Assembly (NCBI GenBank): GCA_937136055.1
Contig: CAKZOD010000075.1
Span: forward strand, 39,517-103,516
Origin: an uncultured Oceanospirillaceae bacterium
GTDB taxonomy: Bacteria; Pseudomonadota; Gammaproteobacteria; Pseudomonadales; Balneatricaceae
Direction of reading: 5' to 3'
DNA: 64,000 nucleotides
Below the pieces are notes generated by a model. It saw only the letters and a program-made list of their open reading frames with translations. It was not told where the DNA came from and did no database searches. This document shows, piece after piece, positions 24,582-35,044 of this stretch. Numbering within the stretch: the stretch's first letter is position 1; every line of letters begins with the position of its first letter. The translations under genes and the position numbers were made by a program.

Positions 24582-25256
24582 TTATTGTGGGCGTACATCG
24601 GCTTTATAAAGCTGATGTGTATTTATGTACTGCGCGACTTTAGGCGGCAGTAAATTCGGGGTTTCGCTATTGATAATCTGCTCACGAATTTCACTCGCAG
24701 AGATATCAACAGGCGCTTGTTCAAAAAAATAGACTGAGCCATGAGTTGTAGCCAACATTTGCTCGATGCTATTTGCTATCGGCGCTTGATACACAGCTCC
24801 TTGTCCTGGCTGTATTTCATACTGTGGTCGTTGTAATACAATGATATGGCAGTATTTAAGAATGCTTTCACTGTTCTTCCACATTCCTAGCGTTTGATAT
24901 GAATCCATTCCTATCACCATCACTACTCGGATATCTTGCGCTAACTCTCGACGTAGCTGGCGCAATGTATCAATAGTAAATGAAGGATTTACAGCGCGTA
25001 TTTCTCTTAGATCCAATTTAAGCTGAGGGTAATCCTCAACCGCTAACTGCAGCATTGAAATGCGCTGTTCGACTTGTGTACTAGGCTGTGCTTTATGCAC
25101 AGGAGTTTTCGCTGGAAGTAAATGTACATCTGCATTGTGCAATAGCTCACTGACTGCTTGCGCAGCCTGTAAGTGTCCACAATGGATAGGATCAAAAGTC
25201 CCACCCATGAAGATGTAGCTATTTTTAATGCTCAACGTTTGCAACTTAACCTTCAC
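24582..25256 (-). CDS. nadD: Nicotinate-nucleotide adenylyltransferase
   Basis: NadD transfers AMP from ATP to nicotinate mononucleotide, making deamido-NAD in NAD synthesis. The roughly 220-residue protein has the nucleotidyltransferase motif GGTFDPIHCGHL near its N-terminus, the middle VMVIGMDSYQTLGMWKN, and the C-terminal ISASEIREQI that binds ATP. The listed start is a GTG at 25256; a TTG at 25244 has a better binding site (GAAGG five bases upstream) and may be the real start, shortening it by four residues. It starts only a few bases after proA, so the genes are probably cotranscribed. Confidence 0.95.
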   Translation of the reverse strand: MKVKLQTLSIKNSYIFMGGTFDPIHCGHLQAAQAVSELLHNADVHLLPAKTPVHKAQPSTQVEQRISMLQLAVEDYPQLKLDLREIRAVNPSFTIDTLRQLRRELAQDIRVVMVIGMDSYQTLGMWKNSESILKYCHIIVLQRPQYEIQPGQGAVYQAPIANSIEQMLATTHGSVYFFEQAPVDISASEIREQIINSETPNLLPPKVAQYINTHQLYKADVRPQ

Positions 25257-25262
25257 ACTCTG

Positions 25263-26519
25263 CTATGAACGTACTTCACCATCGCCAAGCACAATATACT
25301 TTTGCGAGGTTAATCCTTCCAAGCCTACAGGCCCACGAGCATGAATTTTATCGGTTGAGATACCTATCTCAGCACCTAAGCCGTACTCAAAGCCATCAGC
25401 GAACGCTGTTGATGCGTTAACCATCACAGAACTAGAATCTACTTGTCTTAAGAACTTTCGTGACTTGGTATAGTTTTCTGTAATAATGGCATCGGTGTGC
25501 GCAGAGCTATAAGTATTTATATGCTCAATTGCCGCGGCTAAATCATCTACAATTTTAATCGATAGTATCGCTGCTAAATATTCTGTCGACCAATCTTCTT
25601 CAGTGGCTGCGTTAATGTCTTTTAATACTTCAAGAGTTTTCTCACAGCCACGCAGTTCAACATTCTTACTGAGGTAAATTGCCGCTAATTCAGGAAGTAC
25701 AGTCTCTGCAATATCTGCGTGCACTAATAATGTTTCCATAGCATTGCACACACCATAACGGCGCGTTTTAGCATTATCGGCAATCTTAATTGCTTTAACG
25801 ACATCTGCTTCATCATCAATGTATACGTGACAAATACCATCTAAATGTTTGATAACAGGGACTTTGGCATCATTGCTAATACGCTCAATTAATCCTTTAC
25901 CACCACGAGGGATAATAATATCCACATAATCGGTCATGGTAATTAATTGTGCGACAGCTTCGCGATCAACTGTTTCAACAACTTGTACTGAATCCGCTGG
26001 TAACTGAGCCTGCTCCAACCCCTTTGAGATGCACGCAGCGATTGCGGTATTAGAGTGAATAGCTTCTGAGCCACCGCGTAAAATAGTGGCATTACCTGAT
26101 TTCAGACACAAGCTTGCAGCTTCAACTGTCACGTTTGGACGAGACTCATAAATAATACCGATCACCCCAAGTGGTACACGCATTTTACCTAACTGAATAC
26201 CGCTATCTAAAAAGCGCATATCAGAAATACCACCAACAGGATCAGGTAAAGCAGCAACTTGTTCTAAACTAGTCACCATTTTATCAATAGCTTCATCATT
26301 GATAGTGAGTCGATCCAACATGGGGGCAGACAAACCTTTTGCTTTACCATTTGCTAAGTCTTTTGCATTAGCAGCAATTAAGGTAGCTCTGCTCTCATCA
26401 AGAGCAACAGCCATTTGTTTTAACGCTTGATTCTTTTGGTTTGAATCAGCGCTGGCAACAATAGAAGAGGCACGTTTCGCGCGCTCACCTAGGGCCTGCA
26501 TGTATTGATCGACACTCAT
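25263..26519 (-). CDS. proA: Gamma-glutamyl phosphate reductase
   Basis: ProA reduces gamma-glutamyl phosphate with NADPH to glutamate semialdehyde, the second step of proline synthesis. The 418-residue length is typical. It shows the N-terminal helix [10 protein letters not shown], the cofactor region [43 protein letters not shown], and the catalytic cysteine in [15 protein letters not shown], with the end [19 protein letters not shown] and [11 protein letters not shown]. It is the first gene of the proA-nadD-rsfS-rlmH-mrdA-rodA run. No proB lies in the window. Confidence 0.98.
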   Translation of the reverse strand: MSVDQYMQALGERAKRASSIVASADSNQKNQALKQMAVALDESRATLIAANAKDLANGKAKGLSAPMLDRLTINDEAIDKMVTSLEQVAALPDPVGGISDMRFLDSGIQLGKMRVPLGVIGIIYESRPNVTVEAASLCLKSGNATILRGGSEAIHSNTAIAACISKGLEQAQLPADSVQVVETVDREAVAQLITMTDYVDIIIPRGGKGLIERISNDAKVPVIKHLDGICHVYIDDEADVVKAIKIADNAKTRRYGVCNAMETLLVHADIAETVLPELAAIYLSKNVELRGCEKTLEVLKDINAATEEDWSTEYLAAILSIKIVDDLAAAIEHINTYSSAHTDAIITENYTKSRKFLRQVDSSSVMVNASTAFADGFEYGLGAEIGISTDKIHARGPVGLEGLTSQKYIVLGDGEVRS

Positions 26520-26872
26520 AATATTTGGCTCTTACAGCTTAAGTTTTATCATCACATAAAGTGATATATTTATGTAGCGCGCGATTTGCTCGCCTATCAA
26601 CATAAAAATCTCATGTTTGAAAGGTCTTTAAGCTAAATTATCGATACGCTCAATTAAAACTTTACACCTTGGTATTGCATTCTAAACTTATCGAATAAGT
26701 CCATTATTTCAATACAAAAACTGCTCACTATTAACATTAGCAACGAGGCTAAAGACATCGTGCATGTTTCGAAGGTGCAAAGGGAATTAAATGTAATTAT
26801 ACTACGCCCTGAATCCCTAAATAACCCTTATTGATACAGATATTTTGTGCTATTTAAAAATAATTAGAAATA
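26520..26872. other. Divergent promoter region
   Basis: About 350 bases between proA and the membrane protein gene on the other strand. It must hold both promoters. A TTGATA at 26831-26836 could be a -35 element for the plus-strand gene, but the -10 is poor. No small gene or RNA is evident. Confidence 0.4.
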
Positions 26873-28546
26873 ATGACAAATAACCCAGTAAATTCCCGCA
26901 CTAACCCTACTTATTTTGAACCTTCACCTTTCAAGCTAGTAGCACTGACTGCCATCATAATGGCCATTTGTATCCTCAGCGGAGGGGTATTTGTCTACAC
27001 GCTTGCCCAAAGCCAAGCTAAAACCTATACCGATGAACAAATCGCAATGGTAAAAAACCAAGCGCAGATTACATTGCAGCCTATGATACTAGCCAAAGAT
27101 AGCGTCAGTATGAATGTTTATTTACGCACATTATCTCAAGCTAACTTCATCAATGGTCTTTCACTTGTCAATGCAAAGCGCCAGTTACTGAGCCGAGCAG
27201 GTGATAGCCTTGGCGATATCGACAAAAAGCAAATTTTTAGCCAGCAGTTAGAGATAGGCGAGCTCACGCTATTTATCAATAGAGCACCTGCCAAAACATT
27301 TTTTAATCAATTACTTTGGGTGTTTATGGTGCTTGCTGCCACTACCAGCATTTTTAGCTTAATTGCCATTGCTATTATTGCTAAAAACACCATGCGCCAA
27401 TTCAGCGAACAATATAAACCCCTGCTAGAGCATCGCTTTTCAATGGAGCTTGCTCAGCTGCACGTGCAAGAATCTGAAATACTGGCTAATGCTAAAGCTG
27501 AGCAAAGCAGCTATAACAGCGAAGAGAATGACGAAACTAAACCAGTGCCAATTGATGCGCCAGAACTTCTAGAAAATCAAGAGCCGAAAGAGGCCGCACC
27601 TAATGCTGTCTCTTTAGCAATTGTCGACTTAGACAGCAAAACACCTACTGAATCAATGCAAAGCTCTGATGCGAATGAAGGAGGTTTTGCCAATACAGCT
27701 CCTTCGCAGCAAGATGATCACGAGCAAAACCAGGCCTTAGTATCATTGCTAAAACCTGATAGCCAGCAGCGAATGCCCCACTTCAAGCCCTTTAATGACA
27801 ACCCAGAAGGGGAAGGTAAAACAAAAAGGGCAACAAAAACTTCGCCCGCCACCCCCACCATTGAACTCATAGAAGAAGACTTAAGCACTGCGACAAAGAC
27901 TAAAGAAAACCCATTACTTAGATCTCACCCCCATGAAGAGCAGTTAGACTTATACTCTTTAGAGCACCAAACCGAACTCAACTTAAAAGCTAAGGATGCT
28001 GCTTACCTATTATTTATTGACTGCAGCAGTGGCCGCGCCCCTATTGAAGATCCAGAAGAACATAAAGAGCTACTGGCGCAATATCGGCGTTTAATTAAGC
28101 TCGTGACCAATATTTATGGCGGTCATGTTGAGCTTTTGGCAAGTGGTGATATAAGAGTTATGTTTGATGATAAAGACCCAGATGACAACCACGGCATTCA
28201 ATCATTATGCGCAGCCAAGCTCTTCAATCAGCTATATAAGCTCTATAACCATCGTCAAATCACACGTATGCAACCGACGCTCAATATTCAATTATCACTG
28301 GTGCGCGGCAATAGAGAAAAATTAGAGATACTGCGTGAAGAAGCACACTTCTTAACACGCACGACAATATCTAACGAGCTGATTAGTCATACGCCTCTGA
28401 GTGAAATTCAAGCATTAAAAGATTCATTATTATCTGGCGCACAAACCGAGCGCCAAGAAGAAGATAAGATTTTGATTTTGAAGCTTGATCCAAGCTATCA
28501 AGAACTGCTAGAAAAACAGGCAAGACATTTAGTAAAGGGAATCTAA
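26873..28546 (+). CDS. Membrane protein with periplasmic sensor loop and cyclase-like C-terminal domain
   Basis: A 557-residue protein not confidently matched to a named family. It has a short cytoplasmic start, a membrane segment at about residues 23-45, a periplasmic loop of about 100 residues (with TLQPMILAKDSVSMNVYLRTL), a second membrane segment at about 146-170, then a long acidic, Gln/Glu/Ser-rich low-complexity linker (about 200-360). The C-terminal domain (about 370-530) has a class III nucleotide-cyclase-like outline: AAYLLFIDCSSG, a helix, YGGHVELLASGDIRVMF, and LNIQLSLVRGN. Both metal-site aspartates may be present (FID and SGD), but other conserved cyclase residues are not obvious. 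The N-terminal layout recalls AhpA/YtjB-type membrane proteins. Function is unknown. Confidence 0.72.
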   Translation: MTNNPVNSRTNPTYFEPSPFKLVALTAIIMAICILSGGVFVYTLAQSQAKTYTDEQIAMVKNQAQITLQPMILAKDSVSMNVYLRTLSQANFINGLSLVNAKRQLLSRAGDSLGDIDKKQIFSQQLEIGELTLFINRAPAKTFFNQLLWVFMVLAATTSIFSLIAIAIIAKNTMRQFSEQYKPLLEHRFSMELAQLHVQESEILANAKAEQSSYNSEENDETKPVPIDAPELLENQEPKEAAPNAVSLAIVDLDSKTPTESMQSSDANEGGFANTAPSQQDDHEQNQALVSLLKPDSQQRMPHFKPFNDNPEGEGKTKRATKTSPATPTIELIEEDLSTATKTKENPLLRSHPHEEQLDLYSLEHQTELNLKAKDAAYLLFIDCSSGRAPIEDPEEHKELLAQYRRLIKLVTNIYGGHVELLASGDIRVMFDDKDPDDNHGIQSLCAAKLFNQLYKLYNHRQITRMQPTLNIQLSLVRGNREKLEILREEAHFLTRTTISNELISHTPLSEIQALKDSLLSGAQTERQEEDKILILKLDPSYQELLEKQARHLVKGI

Positions 28547-28631
28547 AAAGAGGATTTGGAGATATCTTGCGACAAGAGAAGGAACTCCCTTACTCCCAAA
28601 TAATTTAATAACGTCTATAACACAAGAAAAC

Positions 28632-28660
28632 AGGCACCTAAATTAAATTTAGATGCCTTT
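28632..28660. terminator. Bidirectional terminator
   Basis: AGGCACCTAAATT (28632-28644) pairs with AATTTAGATGCCT (28646-28658) with one C-A mismatch, ending in TTT. The centre AT pairs will open to form the loop. It sits between the membrane protein gene and parC, which end towards each other. Confidence 0.65.
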
Positions 28661-28671
28661 ACCAACAGCCT

Positions 28672-30951
28672 TTATGCCTCTGGCTGCTCCTGTGTCTCGC
28701 TTTGACTAGAGACGATTTCTATTTGGTCTACACGCTGATAACCACGCGGCAGCTTATTACCACGACGACCACGCTCAGCACTAAAGTGTTCTATATCGCT
28801 CGGCTTCAAACGCAAGTGCTGTTTACCAGAATGCACTAGCAAGGTATCTCCTGGGCTAAACACCATTAAAGCAATCATAAGCTCTTCACGTGCACTTGCT
28901 TTCGCCGTAGGCACGTTGATGATCTTGTTGCCTTTACCTTTGGACAGTAGCGGTAAATCTGCCACAGGGAAAACAAGCATGCGCCCTTCGTTGGTCACAG
29001 CTGCTAATTGCTTTTGCTCAATTTCACCAATATTGGTTGCTGTTAGTAACTGCGCATTTTTCGATAACGTTAATGCCGCTTTACCATTTTTAGTCTTACT
29101 AGATAGATCAGAAATCGTTGTAATAAACCCGTAACCCGCATCAGAGGATAACAACACATGTGATTTATCAGCACCTGTTGTCGCCGCTTCGATACTCGCT
29201 CCTTTAGGCAAGCTTATCTTACCCGTAACCGGTTCACCCTGCCCTCTTGCAGAAGGTAAGTTATGAGTTTCTATGGTATAGCTTCGCCCAGTTGAATCTA
29301 GCAGTATCAAGGGCTGATTCATTCGCCCAGGGCAGGCTATTTTAAAGCTGTCACCTGATTTATAACTTAAGCCTTGAGCATCTATATCATGACCTTTGGC
29401 TAAACGTATCCAGCCTTGATTTGAAATAATTGCCGTAACAGGCTCTGCTGATAGCAGATCTTTTTCATCAAACGCTTTGGCTTCTTCACGGGCAACGATT
29501 GGCGAGCGACGATCATCACCGTAAGTTTCCATATCCGCTTTAAGCTCTTTTTTAATCAAAGTACGTAAGCGCTGATCTGAACCTAATAACAACTCGAGCT
29601 TTTCGCGCTCTGCTTCTAGTTCATCTTGCTCGCCTTTAATCTTGAATTCTTCAAGCTTCGCCAAGTGACGTAATTTTAGATCTAAGATGGCATTGGCTTG
29701 AATATCAGTGATATTAAAACGCTCCATCATCACTAATTTCGGCTCATCTTGTGTTCGTATAATCTCAATCACCTCATCAATATTGAGATAAGCGACCATC
29801 AAACCTTCTAAGATATGCAAACGCTCAAGCACTTTATCCAAACGAAATTGTAAGCGCTTTCTTACGACAGAAGTACGCCAGCTCAACCATTCAGTTAATA
29901 TCTGTCTAAGATCTTTAACTTGCGGGCGTCCGTCAACACCAATCATATTCATGTTGACACGATAAGTGCGTTCTAAATCTGTCGAGGCAAATATATGCGC
30001 CATCAACTGCTCTAAATCAACACGGTTAGAGCGCGGCACAATCACTAAGCGTGTCGGGTTCTCGTGATCTGATTCATCACGTAAATCAGCAACCATCGGC
30101 AGTTTCTTTTGCTGCATTTGAGCGGCAATCTGTTCAAGTATTTTGGCACCTGATACTTGATGAGGCAGTGCTGTGATAACAACATCGCCTTGCTCTTTAC
30201 TCCACAAAGCACGCATGCGCACAGAGCCACGCCCACTTGTGTATAGCTTCCTTAAATCTTCCTTAGAAGAAATAATTTCAGCATCGGTCGGCATATCAGG
30301 ACCCGGCACAAACTCACAAATTTCTTCCAGGGTTGCACGCGGATTTTCAAGAAGGTGAATACACGCAGTGGTTACTTCACGTAAATTATGCGGCGGAATA
30401 TCCGTCGCCATACCGACCGCTATACCGGTTCCACCATTGAGTAAAATATTTGGCAGACGAGCGGGCAAAACAGTCGGCTCGTTAAGCGTTCCATCAAAGT
30501 TTGGTACCCAATCAACAGTTCCCTGCCCTAACTCTTGCAGCAACACTTGCGAGTAATGCGTTAACCTAGCTTCTGTATAACGCATAGCAGCAAAGGATTT
30601 AGGATCATCGGGTGCTCCCCAGTTTCCCTGCCCATCTATTAATGTGTAGCGATAGCTAAAAGGCTGGGCCATCAGCACCATAGCTTCATAACATGCACTA
30701 TCACCGTGTGGGTGGTATTTACCTAACACATCACCAACCGTACGCGCAGATTTTTTGTGCTTAGCGGTGTTCTTTAACCCCAGCTCACTCATCGCATATA
30801 CAATACGACGCTGCACGGGCTTCATGCCATCACCGACATGCGGTAACGCACGATCGAGAATAACGTACATTGAGTAATCTAAATACGCTTTCTCAGTGAA
30901 CGTTTTAAGGGGTAATAATTCGATACTGTCATCAGTTGAATACGTGGACAT
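28672..30951 (-). CDS. parC: DNA topoisomerase IV subunit A
   Basis: ParC with ParE forms topoisomerase IV, which unlinks daughter chromosomes. The 759-residue protein starts with the usual [19 protein letters not shown], has the catalytic Tyr125 in [10 protein letters not shown], and the C-terminal beta-pinwheel (about 490-740). The quinolone-resistance-determining region reads [12 protein letters not shown], with Ser85 and Glu89 at the positions equivalent to E. coli Ser80 and Glu84, so it is the sensitive form. It lies 57 bases downstream of parE. Confidence 0.98.
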   Translation of the reverse strand: MSTYSTDDSIELLPLKTFTEKAYLDYSMYVILDRALPHVGDGMKPVQRRIVYAMSELGLKNTAKHKKSARTVGDVLGKYHPHGDSACYEAMVLMAQPFSYRYTLIDGQGNWGAPDDPKSFAAMRYTEARLTHYSQVLLQELGQGTVDWVPNFDGTLNEPTVLPARLPNILLNGGTGIAVGMATDIPPHNLREVTTACIHLLENPRATLEEICEFVPGPDMPTDAEIISSKEDLRKLYTSGRGSVRMRALWSKEQGDVVITALPHQVSGAKILEQIAAQMQQKKLPMVADLRDESDHENPTRLVIVPRSNRVDLEQLMAHIFASTDLERTYRVNMNMIGVDGRPQVKDLRQILTEWLSWRTSVVRKRLQFRLDKVLERLHILEGLMVAYLNIDEVIEIIRTQDEPKLVMMERFNITDIQANAILDLKLRHLAKLEEFKIKGEQDELEAEREKLELLLGSDQRLRTLIKKELKADMETYGDDRRSPIVAREEAKAFDEKDLLSAEPVTAIISNQGWIRLAKGHDIDAQGLSYKSGDSFKIACPGRMNQPLILLDSTGRSYTIETHNLPSARGQGEPVTGKISLPKGASIEAATTGADKSHVLLSSDAGYGFITTISDLSSKTKNGKAALTLSKNAQLLTATNIGEIEQKQLAAVTNEGRMLVFPVADLPLLSKGKGNKIINVPTAKASAREELMIALMVFSPGDTLLVHSGKQHLRLKPSDIEHFSAERGRRGNKLPRGYQRVDQIEIVSSQSETQEQPEA

Positions 30952-31008
30952 AATTGATCATTTCACCTGTTAAATCTTATTCTTTCAGAGTTCTTAAAAA
31001 CGAAAACC

Positions 31009-32901
31009 CTATACTTTTGCCAAATCACCGTTGCTTTCTAGCCACTGCTTTCTATCGCCAGCGCGCTTTTTCGCTAACAACATATCCATCATTTCATGGC
31101 TGTCGTCACCCGGCTCTATGACTAACTGAACTAAGCGGCGTGTATCTGGATCCATCGTTGTTTCGCGCAGCTGCATCGGATTCATTTCACCGAGACCTTT
31201 AAATCGCTGCACGTTTATTTTGACATTTTTGCGCTCTGCCTTAATCCGCTCAATCACACCTTCACGCTCTGCATCATCTAATGCATAGTGAACATCTTTA
31301 GCAGCATCAATTCTATACAATGGCGGCATCGCAACAAACACGTGCCCTGCTTGCACCAGCGGCTTAAAGTGGCGTAAAAATAACGCGCAAATCAATGTGG
31401 CAATGTGCGCTCCATCGGAGTCGGCATCGGCTAAGATACAAATCTTCCCGTAGCGCAAACCGCTAATATCTTCATTGCCAGGTTCAACACCAATAGCTAC
31501 CGAAATATCGTGTATTTCATTTGAAGAGAGTACTTCGGATGAGTCGACTTCCCAAGAGTTTAAGATCTTACCGCGCAGCGCCATAATCGCTTGAAATTGA
31601 CGATCTCTCGCTTGCTTCGCAGAACCACCGGCTGAGTCACCCTCTACTAAGAATAATTCAGAGCGCATTGTCTCGCTACCAGAGCAATCCGCCAGTTTAC
31701 CTGGTAAAGCAGGCCCAGTAGTTATTCTTTTACGCACTACTTTTTTACTAGAGCGCAAGCGTTTCTGAGCATTGGCGATTACTGACTCTGCTAATCGCTC
31801 CCCCTCTTCTACATGCTTATTAAGCCAGAGTGAAAATGCATCTTTTATTGCTCCGGAAATAAACGCGGCGATATGTCGAGATGAAAGGCGCTCTTTTGTT
31901 TGCCCTGCAAATTGTGGGTCACGCATTTTTGCGGAGAGAATATAACTACAGCGCTCCCAAATATCTTCGGCCGATAGTTTTACACCGCGCGGCAATAAAG
32001 AGCGAAATTCACAAAACTCGCGCATCGCTTCAAGTAAGCCGGTTCTAAAACCATTTACATGAGTACCACCTACCGCTGTAGGTATCAGGTTAACAAAGCT
32101 CTCACAGGTTAACTCGCCCCCTTCAGGCAGCCACTGAACGGCCCAATCAACGGCATCGTCTTGACCGTGTAAACTACCGACAAAAGGCTGTGCCGGGATT
32201 GTTTCAAAAACCTGTGTCATACCCGAAAGATATGCACTTAAACCATCTTCATAATACCAAGACTGCTTTTCTGCTTTTTTATCCGTTTGATCAATAAAGG
32301 TAATTTTCAAACCTGGGCATAGCACCGCTTTGGCACGTAAATTATGCTTGAGCTTAGTCACATTATATTTTGGGGTATCAAAATATTGCTCATCGGCTAA
32401 AAACCTGACACTTGTACCAGTATTTCGCTTACCACAAGTACCGATAACTTCCAGTTCAGAGATTTTCTCACCGTCAGCAAAGCCTATTGAATAGAGCTGA
32501 GAATCACGGCGAATTTGTACTTCTAAGCGCTTTGATAGCGCATTCACTACTGACACACCTACACCGTGCAAACCACCGGAGAAACTGTAATTTTCATCAC
32601 TAAATTTCGCCCCAGCATGAAGCTTAGTCAAAATCAGCTCTACACCACTGACACCTTCCTCAGGATGGATATCAACTGGCATACCACGACCGTTATCGGT
32701 GACCGATAAGAAACCGTCTTTATGCAGCACCACATCAATTTGATTAGCAAATCCTGCCAGTGCTTCATCCACTGAGTTATCGATAACTTCTTGGGCTAAA
32801 TGGTTAGGTTTATCAGTTTCAGTGTACATGCCTGGTCGACGTTTGACCGGATCTAAGCCACTGAGAACCTCAATGGAATCTGATTGATATTGACTACTCA
32901 T
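31009..32901 (-). CDS. parE: DNA topoisomerase IV subunit B
   Basis: ParE is the ATPase subunit of topoisomerase IV. The 630-residue protein has the GHKL ATP site (DNSVDEALAGFAN, VTDNGRGMPVD, GGLHGVGVSVVNALS), the transducer domain, and the TOPRIM domain with LVEGDSAGGSAKQ and ILADADSDGAHIATL, ending in the RFKGLGEMNPMQLRETTMDP block. Length is typical for ParE and too short for gammaproteobacterial GyrB. It is cotranscribed with parC; this order (parE then parC) is common. Confidence 0.98.
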   Translation of the reverse strand: MSSQYQSDSIEVLSGLDPVKRRPGMYTETDKPNHLAQEVIDNSVDEALAGFANQIDVVLHKDGFLSVTDNGRGMPVDIHPEEGVSGVELILTKLHAGAKFSDENYSFSGGLHGVGVSVVNALSKRLEVQIRRDSQLYSIGFADGEKISELEVIGTCGKRNTGTSVRFLADEQYFDTPKYNVTKLKHNLRAKAVLCPGLKITFIDQTDKKAEKQSWYYEDGLSAYLSGMTQVFETIPAQPFVGSLHGQDDAVDWAVQWLPEGGELTCESFVNLIPTAVGGTHVNGFRTGLLEAMREFCEFRSLLPRGVKLSAEDIWERCSYILSAKMRDPQFAGQTKERLSSRHIAAFISGAIKDAFSLWLNKHVEEGERLAESVIANAQKRLRSSKKVVRKRITTGPALPGKLADCSGSETMRSELFLVEGDSAGGSAKQARDRQFQAIMALRGKILNSWEVDSSEVLSSNEIHDISVAIGVEPGNEDISGLRYGKICILADADSDGAHIATLICALFLRHFKPLVQAGHVFVAMPPLYRIDAAKDVHYALDDAEREGVIERIKAERKNVKINVQRFKGLGEMNPMQLRETTMDPDTRRLVQLVIEPGDDSHEMMDMLLAKKRAGDRKQWLESNGDLAKV

Positions 32902-32993
32902 TTACTCATAATCCTAATTATCAAAGCTGCCTTTGCAACACAGCTATTTTTGAAAATACTGCTCGTACGACTCAACCACCAGCTTTGATGAGC

Positions 32994-33617
32994 TCAGTGA
33001 TTGTTTTGTAACTTTAAGCGTTGTAAGTGTTGCTCATAAAACGTGAAGATTCCTGCAATCTCTTGTTCGAAATTAACATAACCATGATCTCCCCCTTCAC
33101 TCACACGCTGCTCTATTGACGGGTATTTATCGACCGCTTCTCTATAATCTAGAGTTTCATCACCCATTTGAGATAACAATAAAACACTGCTTGGGCTGGG
33201 CAGCTGCTTCACATCCACCGCTTTAAGCTGCTCTATATGCGTCTCATCTAATATATAGCGCTGCCCCGTATACAAATTCTGGTTTTCACCGAGCAAATCT
33301 GCCAATAGACGATAGGGATATACAGCGGGATTGATAAGCACAGCACACACTTTTTCGAAGTTTGCCGCCAGCCAAAGGCTGTAATATCCCCCTAGTGAAC
33401 TTCCAATAACAAGCACAGGTTGACCATCATATCTTTCAATAAGCGATTGCAGCTGCGCGATAGCAACTTCAGGCTGGTGATCAAGTTCAGGGACATGTAA
33501 CTCATATTCAGCCTTTTCAAGCAATTGATGTTCAACAAAATACTGTTGTAACTGCTGGGCTTTCAATGAGAGTGGTGAGCTGTTAAAACCGTGAATGTAT
33601 ATCACAGCGTGCGGCAT
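32994..33617 (-). CDS. yqiA: YqiA-type esterase
   Basis: An alpha/beta hydrolase of about 207 residues, of the YqiA family, with esterase activity on short acyl esters in E. coli. It shows YIHGFNSSPLSLKAQQL, the nucleophile elbow VIGSSLGGYY, LINPAVYPYRLL, an acidic residue in GDETLDY, and the catalytic His in EGGDHGYVNF. I chose the ATG at 33617, with AAGG nine bases before it; the ATG nine bases earlier abuts its binding site. It is the last gene of the nudF-yqiB-cpdA-yqiA run that precedes parE in many gammaproteobacteria. Confidence 0.93.
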   Translation of the reverse strand: MPHAVIYIHGFNSSPLSLKAQQLQQYFVEHQLLEKAEYELHVPELDHQPEVAIAQLQSLIERYDGQPVLVIGSSLGGYYSLWLAANFEKVCAVLINPAVYPYRLLADLLGENQNLYTGQRYILDETHIEQLKAVDVKQLPSPSSVLLLSQMGDETLDYREAVDKYPSIEQRVSEGGDHGYVNFEQEIAGIFTFYEQHLQRLKLQNNH

Positions 33618-33745
33618 ACTGTTCATCCTTACAGTGTTTTAGCAAGCAACTTACCTAAGCTCGCTGTGAGTTGCAAGTATTTGTTACAGATTTGCCGCTA
33701 TGGAGGTATTTTTAGAAAAATACTCAAGCGTTTTTATATTGATAA

Positions 33746-34513
33746 TCATCTTACTCGCTCTACTTTACTGGCGATAGATCCATCATCGCTTAACTCAAAG
33801 ATACGATAGCCAGGAGCCATCAATAGTGGATCATCTTCCAGCATAAAATCAGCTTGTTGCTTCTTAAACTGGGGCGCTGTAGCAGGGCAACAAAATAGCT
33901 CAATACCCTGTTCAATAAGATGATGCTCTTGATGCAAATGCCCGTACGTAATGGCTTTCACTTTTTGACTTTGAGAGACGGCTTCCCAAAACGATTCTGC
34001 ATTAGCAAGCTTTATTTCATCTTGCCAACGGCTGCCCACATCGACTGGTGGATGATGCAGAACTAACATTATATGTTCAGCTTCTAGCTCATCAATTGAT
34101 TTTATTCTCTCTAGCTCTTCATGCGCTAAACTGCCACTGCCAACACCATTCGGGTAAGCTGTACTGTCAAGCAGCACTATTGCCCATTTCCCGATTGTTA
34201 CAAGTTTATCCTGCTGACTCACAAACTGTGACATTACTGACACATCATCGTGGTTACCCGCAATCCAGTGCACTTCTTTAGCTAAATGCTGAGTTTTACC
34301 CAATATCCTTTGATAGACACTTAGCTCAGGTTGCTGAGCAATATCACCAGTAAGTAGCAAGTGGTCGAACTGACCTATTTCAGGCAATTGATCTGCAACC
34401 TTTGCAATGACTGCGTCTAGGCGCTGTTCTGGATAGTAATCCCGGTAGCTATCTTGGGGGTTGAGTAATAAATGGCAATCGGTGATTTGTATTATGCGGG
34501 CTTTGTGATTCAT
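33746..34513 (-). CDS. cpdA: 3',5'-cyclic-AMP phosphodiesterase CpdA
   Basis: CpdA hydrolyses cAMP and thereby limits CRP-dependent gene expression. The 255-residue metallophosphoesterase has all five motif blocks: ITDCHL (Asp12 and His14), LLLTGDIAQ (Asp57), AGNHDD, VLHHPPV and YGHLHQE. Members usually read TDxH; the Cys here falls on the variable position. It overlaps the DUF1249 gene by four bases (ATGA). The spacer to yqiA is about 130 bp. The neighbourhood fixes the assignment. Confidence 0.95.
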   Translation of the reverse strand: MNHKARIIQITDCHLLLNPQDSYRDYYPEQRLDAVIAKVADQLPEIGQFDHLLLTGDIAQQPELSVYQRILGKTQHLAKEVHWIAGNHDDVSVMSQFVSQQDKLVTIGKWAIVLLDSTAYPNGVGSGSLAHEELERIKSIDELEAEHIMLVLHHPPVDVGSRWQDEIKLANAESFWEAVSQSQKVKAITYGHLHQEHHLIEQGIELFCCPATAPQFKKQQADFMLEDDPLLMAPGYRIFELSDDGSIASKVERVR

Positions 34514-34980
34514 GCTCTTAGACTTTGCAGTAAGGTATCTTGGCTTTTGTATCCGTGATTAATGCAGTGAGTTAACCACTGGGCTAGGTATTCATTGAGT
34601 TGTAGCTTTTCGTCTACTTGGTGCATCTCTTTATTTGGGTAATTATATTTACCCTTTAGCGACGCTTGATTAGTCATGCTAATCACTTCTGCCATGCGCG
34701 CATCGTGATAGAGACGCACTTGCAATTGCGGCGTTAGCAACTGCTGTAACTGAGCGTCCATTTGCTCATCCACAACACACTGGCTCACGCGTAATGTCGT
34801 TGTAAACTTAAAACGCTCGCACACCTCTATCATCACTTTCGATTGCACACCTGCAACATCAACAAAAATATCACACTGCACACAATCATCGAAGTTAGGT
34901 AATAGCTTCATCAAACGCGCAAAATTTGTTTCGCAGATCGCCATTTGTTTTGCTAAGTCTGGAACGTATTTCTTAGTCAT
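34510..34980 (-). CDS. yqiB: DUF1249 protein YqiB
   Basis: A 156-residue cytoplasmic protein of the DUF1249/YqiB family with unknown function. It has the family's helical start CETNFARLMKLLPNF, then FTTTLRVSQC, LQVRLYHDARMAEVISM, and the C-terminal EMHQVDEKLQLNEYLAQWLTHC, which is strongly conserved in the family. It overlaps cpdA and lies downstream of nudF, the normal order. The tight linkage suggests shared expression; no biochemical link is known to me. Confidence 0.93.
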   Translation of the reverse strand: MTKKYVPDLAKQMAICETNFARLMKLLPNFDDCVQCDIFVDVAGVQSKVMIEVCERFKFTTTLRVSQCVVDEQMDAQLQQLLTPQLQVRLYHDARMAEVISMTNQASLKGKYNYPNKEMHQVDEKLQLNEYLAQWLTHCINHGYKSQDTLLQSLRA

Positions 34981-35044
34981 AATCTGTACTTTTTAGCAAA
35001 ATCACCTTGGTTTAAAAGTGCTCTAATTAAATAACTACTTAGTT

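Noticed and set aside
28672..30951. Possible quinolone-resistance substitutions in ParC
   Set aside because: The resistance-determining region reads [12 protein letters not shown], with Ser85 and Glu89 as in sensitive wild-type enzymes.
33591..33809. Plus-strand frame between yqiA and cpdA
   Set aside because: It overlaps coding sequence of both neighbours on the opposite strand and has no binding site or family resemblance.
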